A stretch of 64,000 nucleotides of DNA from Chitinophaga pendula (GTDB lineage: Bacteria; Bacteroidota; Bacteroidia; Chitinophagales; Chitinophagaceae). The DNA is taken from NCBI RefSeq assembly GCF_020386615.1, contig NZ_CP077769.1, positions 3,286,001-3,350,000 of the forward strand. The letters are read 5' to 3'. The notes under the pieces were generated by a model. It was not told the DNA's origin. It searched no databases and was given only the letters and a program-made list of their open reading frames with translations. How positions within the stretch are numbered: position 1 is the stretch's first letter; each line of letters begins with the position of its first letter. Below are positions 63,722 through 64,000 of the stretch, in pieces. A program made the translations under genes and the position numbers.

Positions 63722-63955
63722 TTATTCTTCTTCCGATCTGTCAATAGCATCCTTTTTTTGTTCTTCCGGGTCAACGTCTTCTTCATCCCCATTTTCGGCT
63801 ATCTTTCTGATGACTGATGAAACGGGGCCTTCCATTTTCTCTTGCGGTTCAGGGCCTAAGGTTTCCGGATCAGGCTTGATAGGCGAATCATTTTTCTCTT
63901 TCTCGTTGTTGGCTTTTTTGTCCAGCTCTTTTCCTGGTTTTTTGTTTTCCGTCAT
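63722..63955 (-). CDS. small acidic hydrophilic protein, function unknown
   Basis: A 77-aa protein very rich in Glu, Lys, Asp and Pro, with almost no hydrophobic residues except VSSVIRKI near the middle, so it is probably disordered and cytoplasmic. No family is recognised. It is convergent with the GlxA-like gene and closed by a shared hairpin, which supports a real transcription unit. The opposite strand also has an open frame (63693-63959), but that one is a low-complexity Ser/Phe shadow. Confidence 0.6.
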   Translation of the reverse strand: MTENKKPGKELDKKANNEKEKNDSPIKPDPETLGPEPQEKMEGPVSSVIRKIAENGDEEDVDPEEQKKDAIDRSEEE

Positions 63956-64000
63956 ATAAAAAGTTTTAATTCCCTAAATCAGGAAACAAAATCGTGCCAA

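Noticed and set aside
63693..63959. Plus-strand frame opposite the small acidic protein
   Set aside because: It encodes a Ser/Phe-rich low-complexity string that is the complement of Glu/Lys codons in the minus-strand gene.

Overview
The window looks like a chromosomal segment of a Bacteroidota bacterium, most likely a Chitinophaga-type member of the Chitinophagaceae. The signs are a SusC/SusD outer-membrane pair, AraC regulators with N-terminal membrane segments, weak or absent Shine-Dalgarno sequences, a TAnnTTTG-type promoter element and a trans-AT polyketide synthase (PKS) of Bacteroidota style. The assignment is from gene content only.

Positions 1-50518 (minus strand) hold most of a trans-acyltransferase PKS/NRPS cluster that runs off the left edge. 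In transcription order it comprises a stand-alone carrier protein (50252-50518), three giant synthases here called PKS1 (6634 aa), PKS2 (2247 aa) and PKS3 (6683 aa), a fused acyltransferase-enoylreductase (752 aa), and a second AT-like protein cut by the window edge. From PKS1 to the AT-like protein the genes are spaced by 1 nt, 18 nt, a 4-nt overlap and 6 nt, so they are almost certainly one operon. There are ten KS domains, all with an intact active-site Cys, and no in-line AT or ER. Predicted order: KS1-DH-KR-ACP-DH*-ACP; KS2-DH-KR-ACP; KS3-DH-ACP; KS4-DH-KR-ACP; KS5-KR | MT remnant-ACP; KS6-DH-KR-ACP; KS7 | DH-KR-ACP; KS8-DH-KR-ACP; KS9-(dead DH)-KR-MT-ACP; KS10-DH-KR-ACP; C-A-PCP-TE. The bars are protein boundaries. 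The A-domain pocket reads DLYNFSLIWK, one residue from the cysteine code. The expected product is a largely unsaturated (polyene-type) acyl chain with one C-methyl, joined to cysteine and released by a thioesterase. I do not recognise a known compound.

Positions 50519-51731 are AT-rich and appear non-coding, with three imperfect direct repeats. Positions 51732-58493 (minus strand) hold a DUF6886-like protein, a SusD-like lipoprotein, a SusC-like TonB-dependent transporter and a membrane-anchored AraC regulator, with no recognisable polysaccharide-degrading enzyme beside them. Positions 58725-61279 (plus strand) hold katG with a strong terminator and a 43-aa membrane protein. Positions 61458-63955 hold a RibD-C/DHFR-type reductase and a VOC protein (minus strand), a divergent GlxA-like AraC regulator (plus strand) and a small acidic protein (minus strand).

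The main points of interest are irregularities in the assembly line: a DH*-ACP pair without its own KS, a KS-DH-ACP module without a KR, a methyltransferase decayed at a protein junction, a KS/DH split at one in-frame stop codon, an AT-like protein lacking the carboxylate-binding arginine, and no recognisable loading module.
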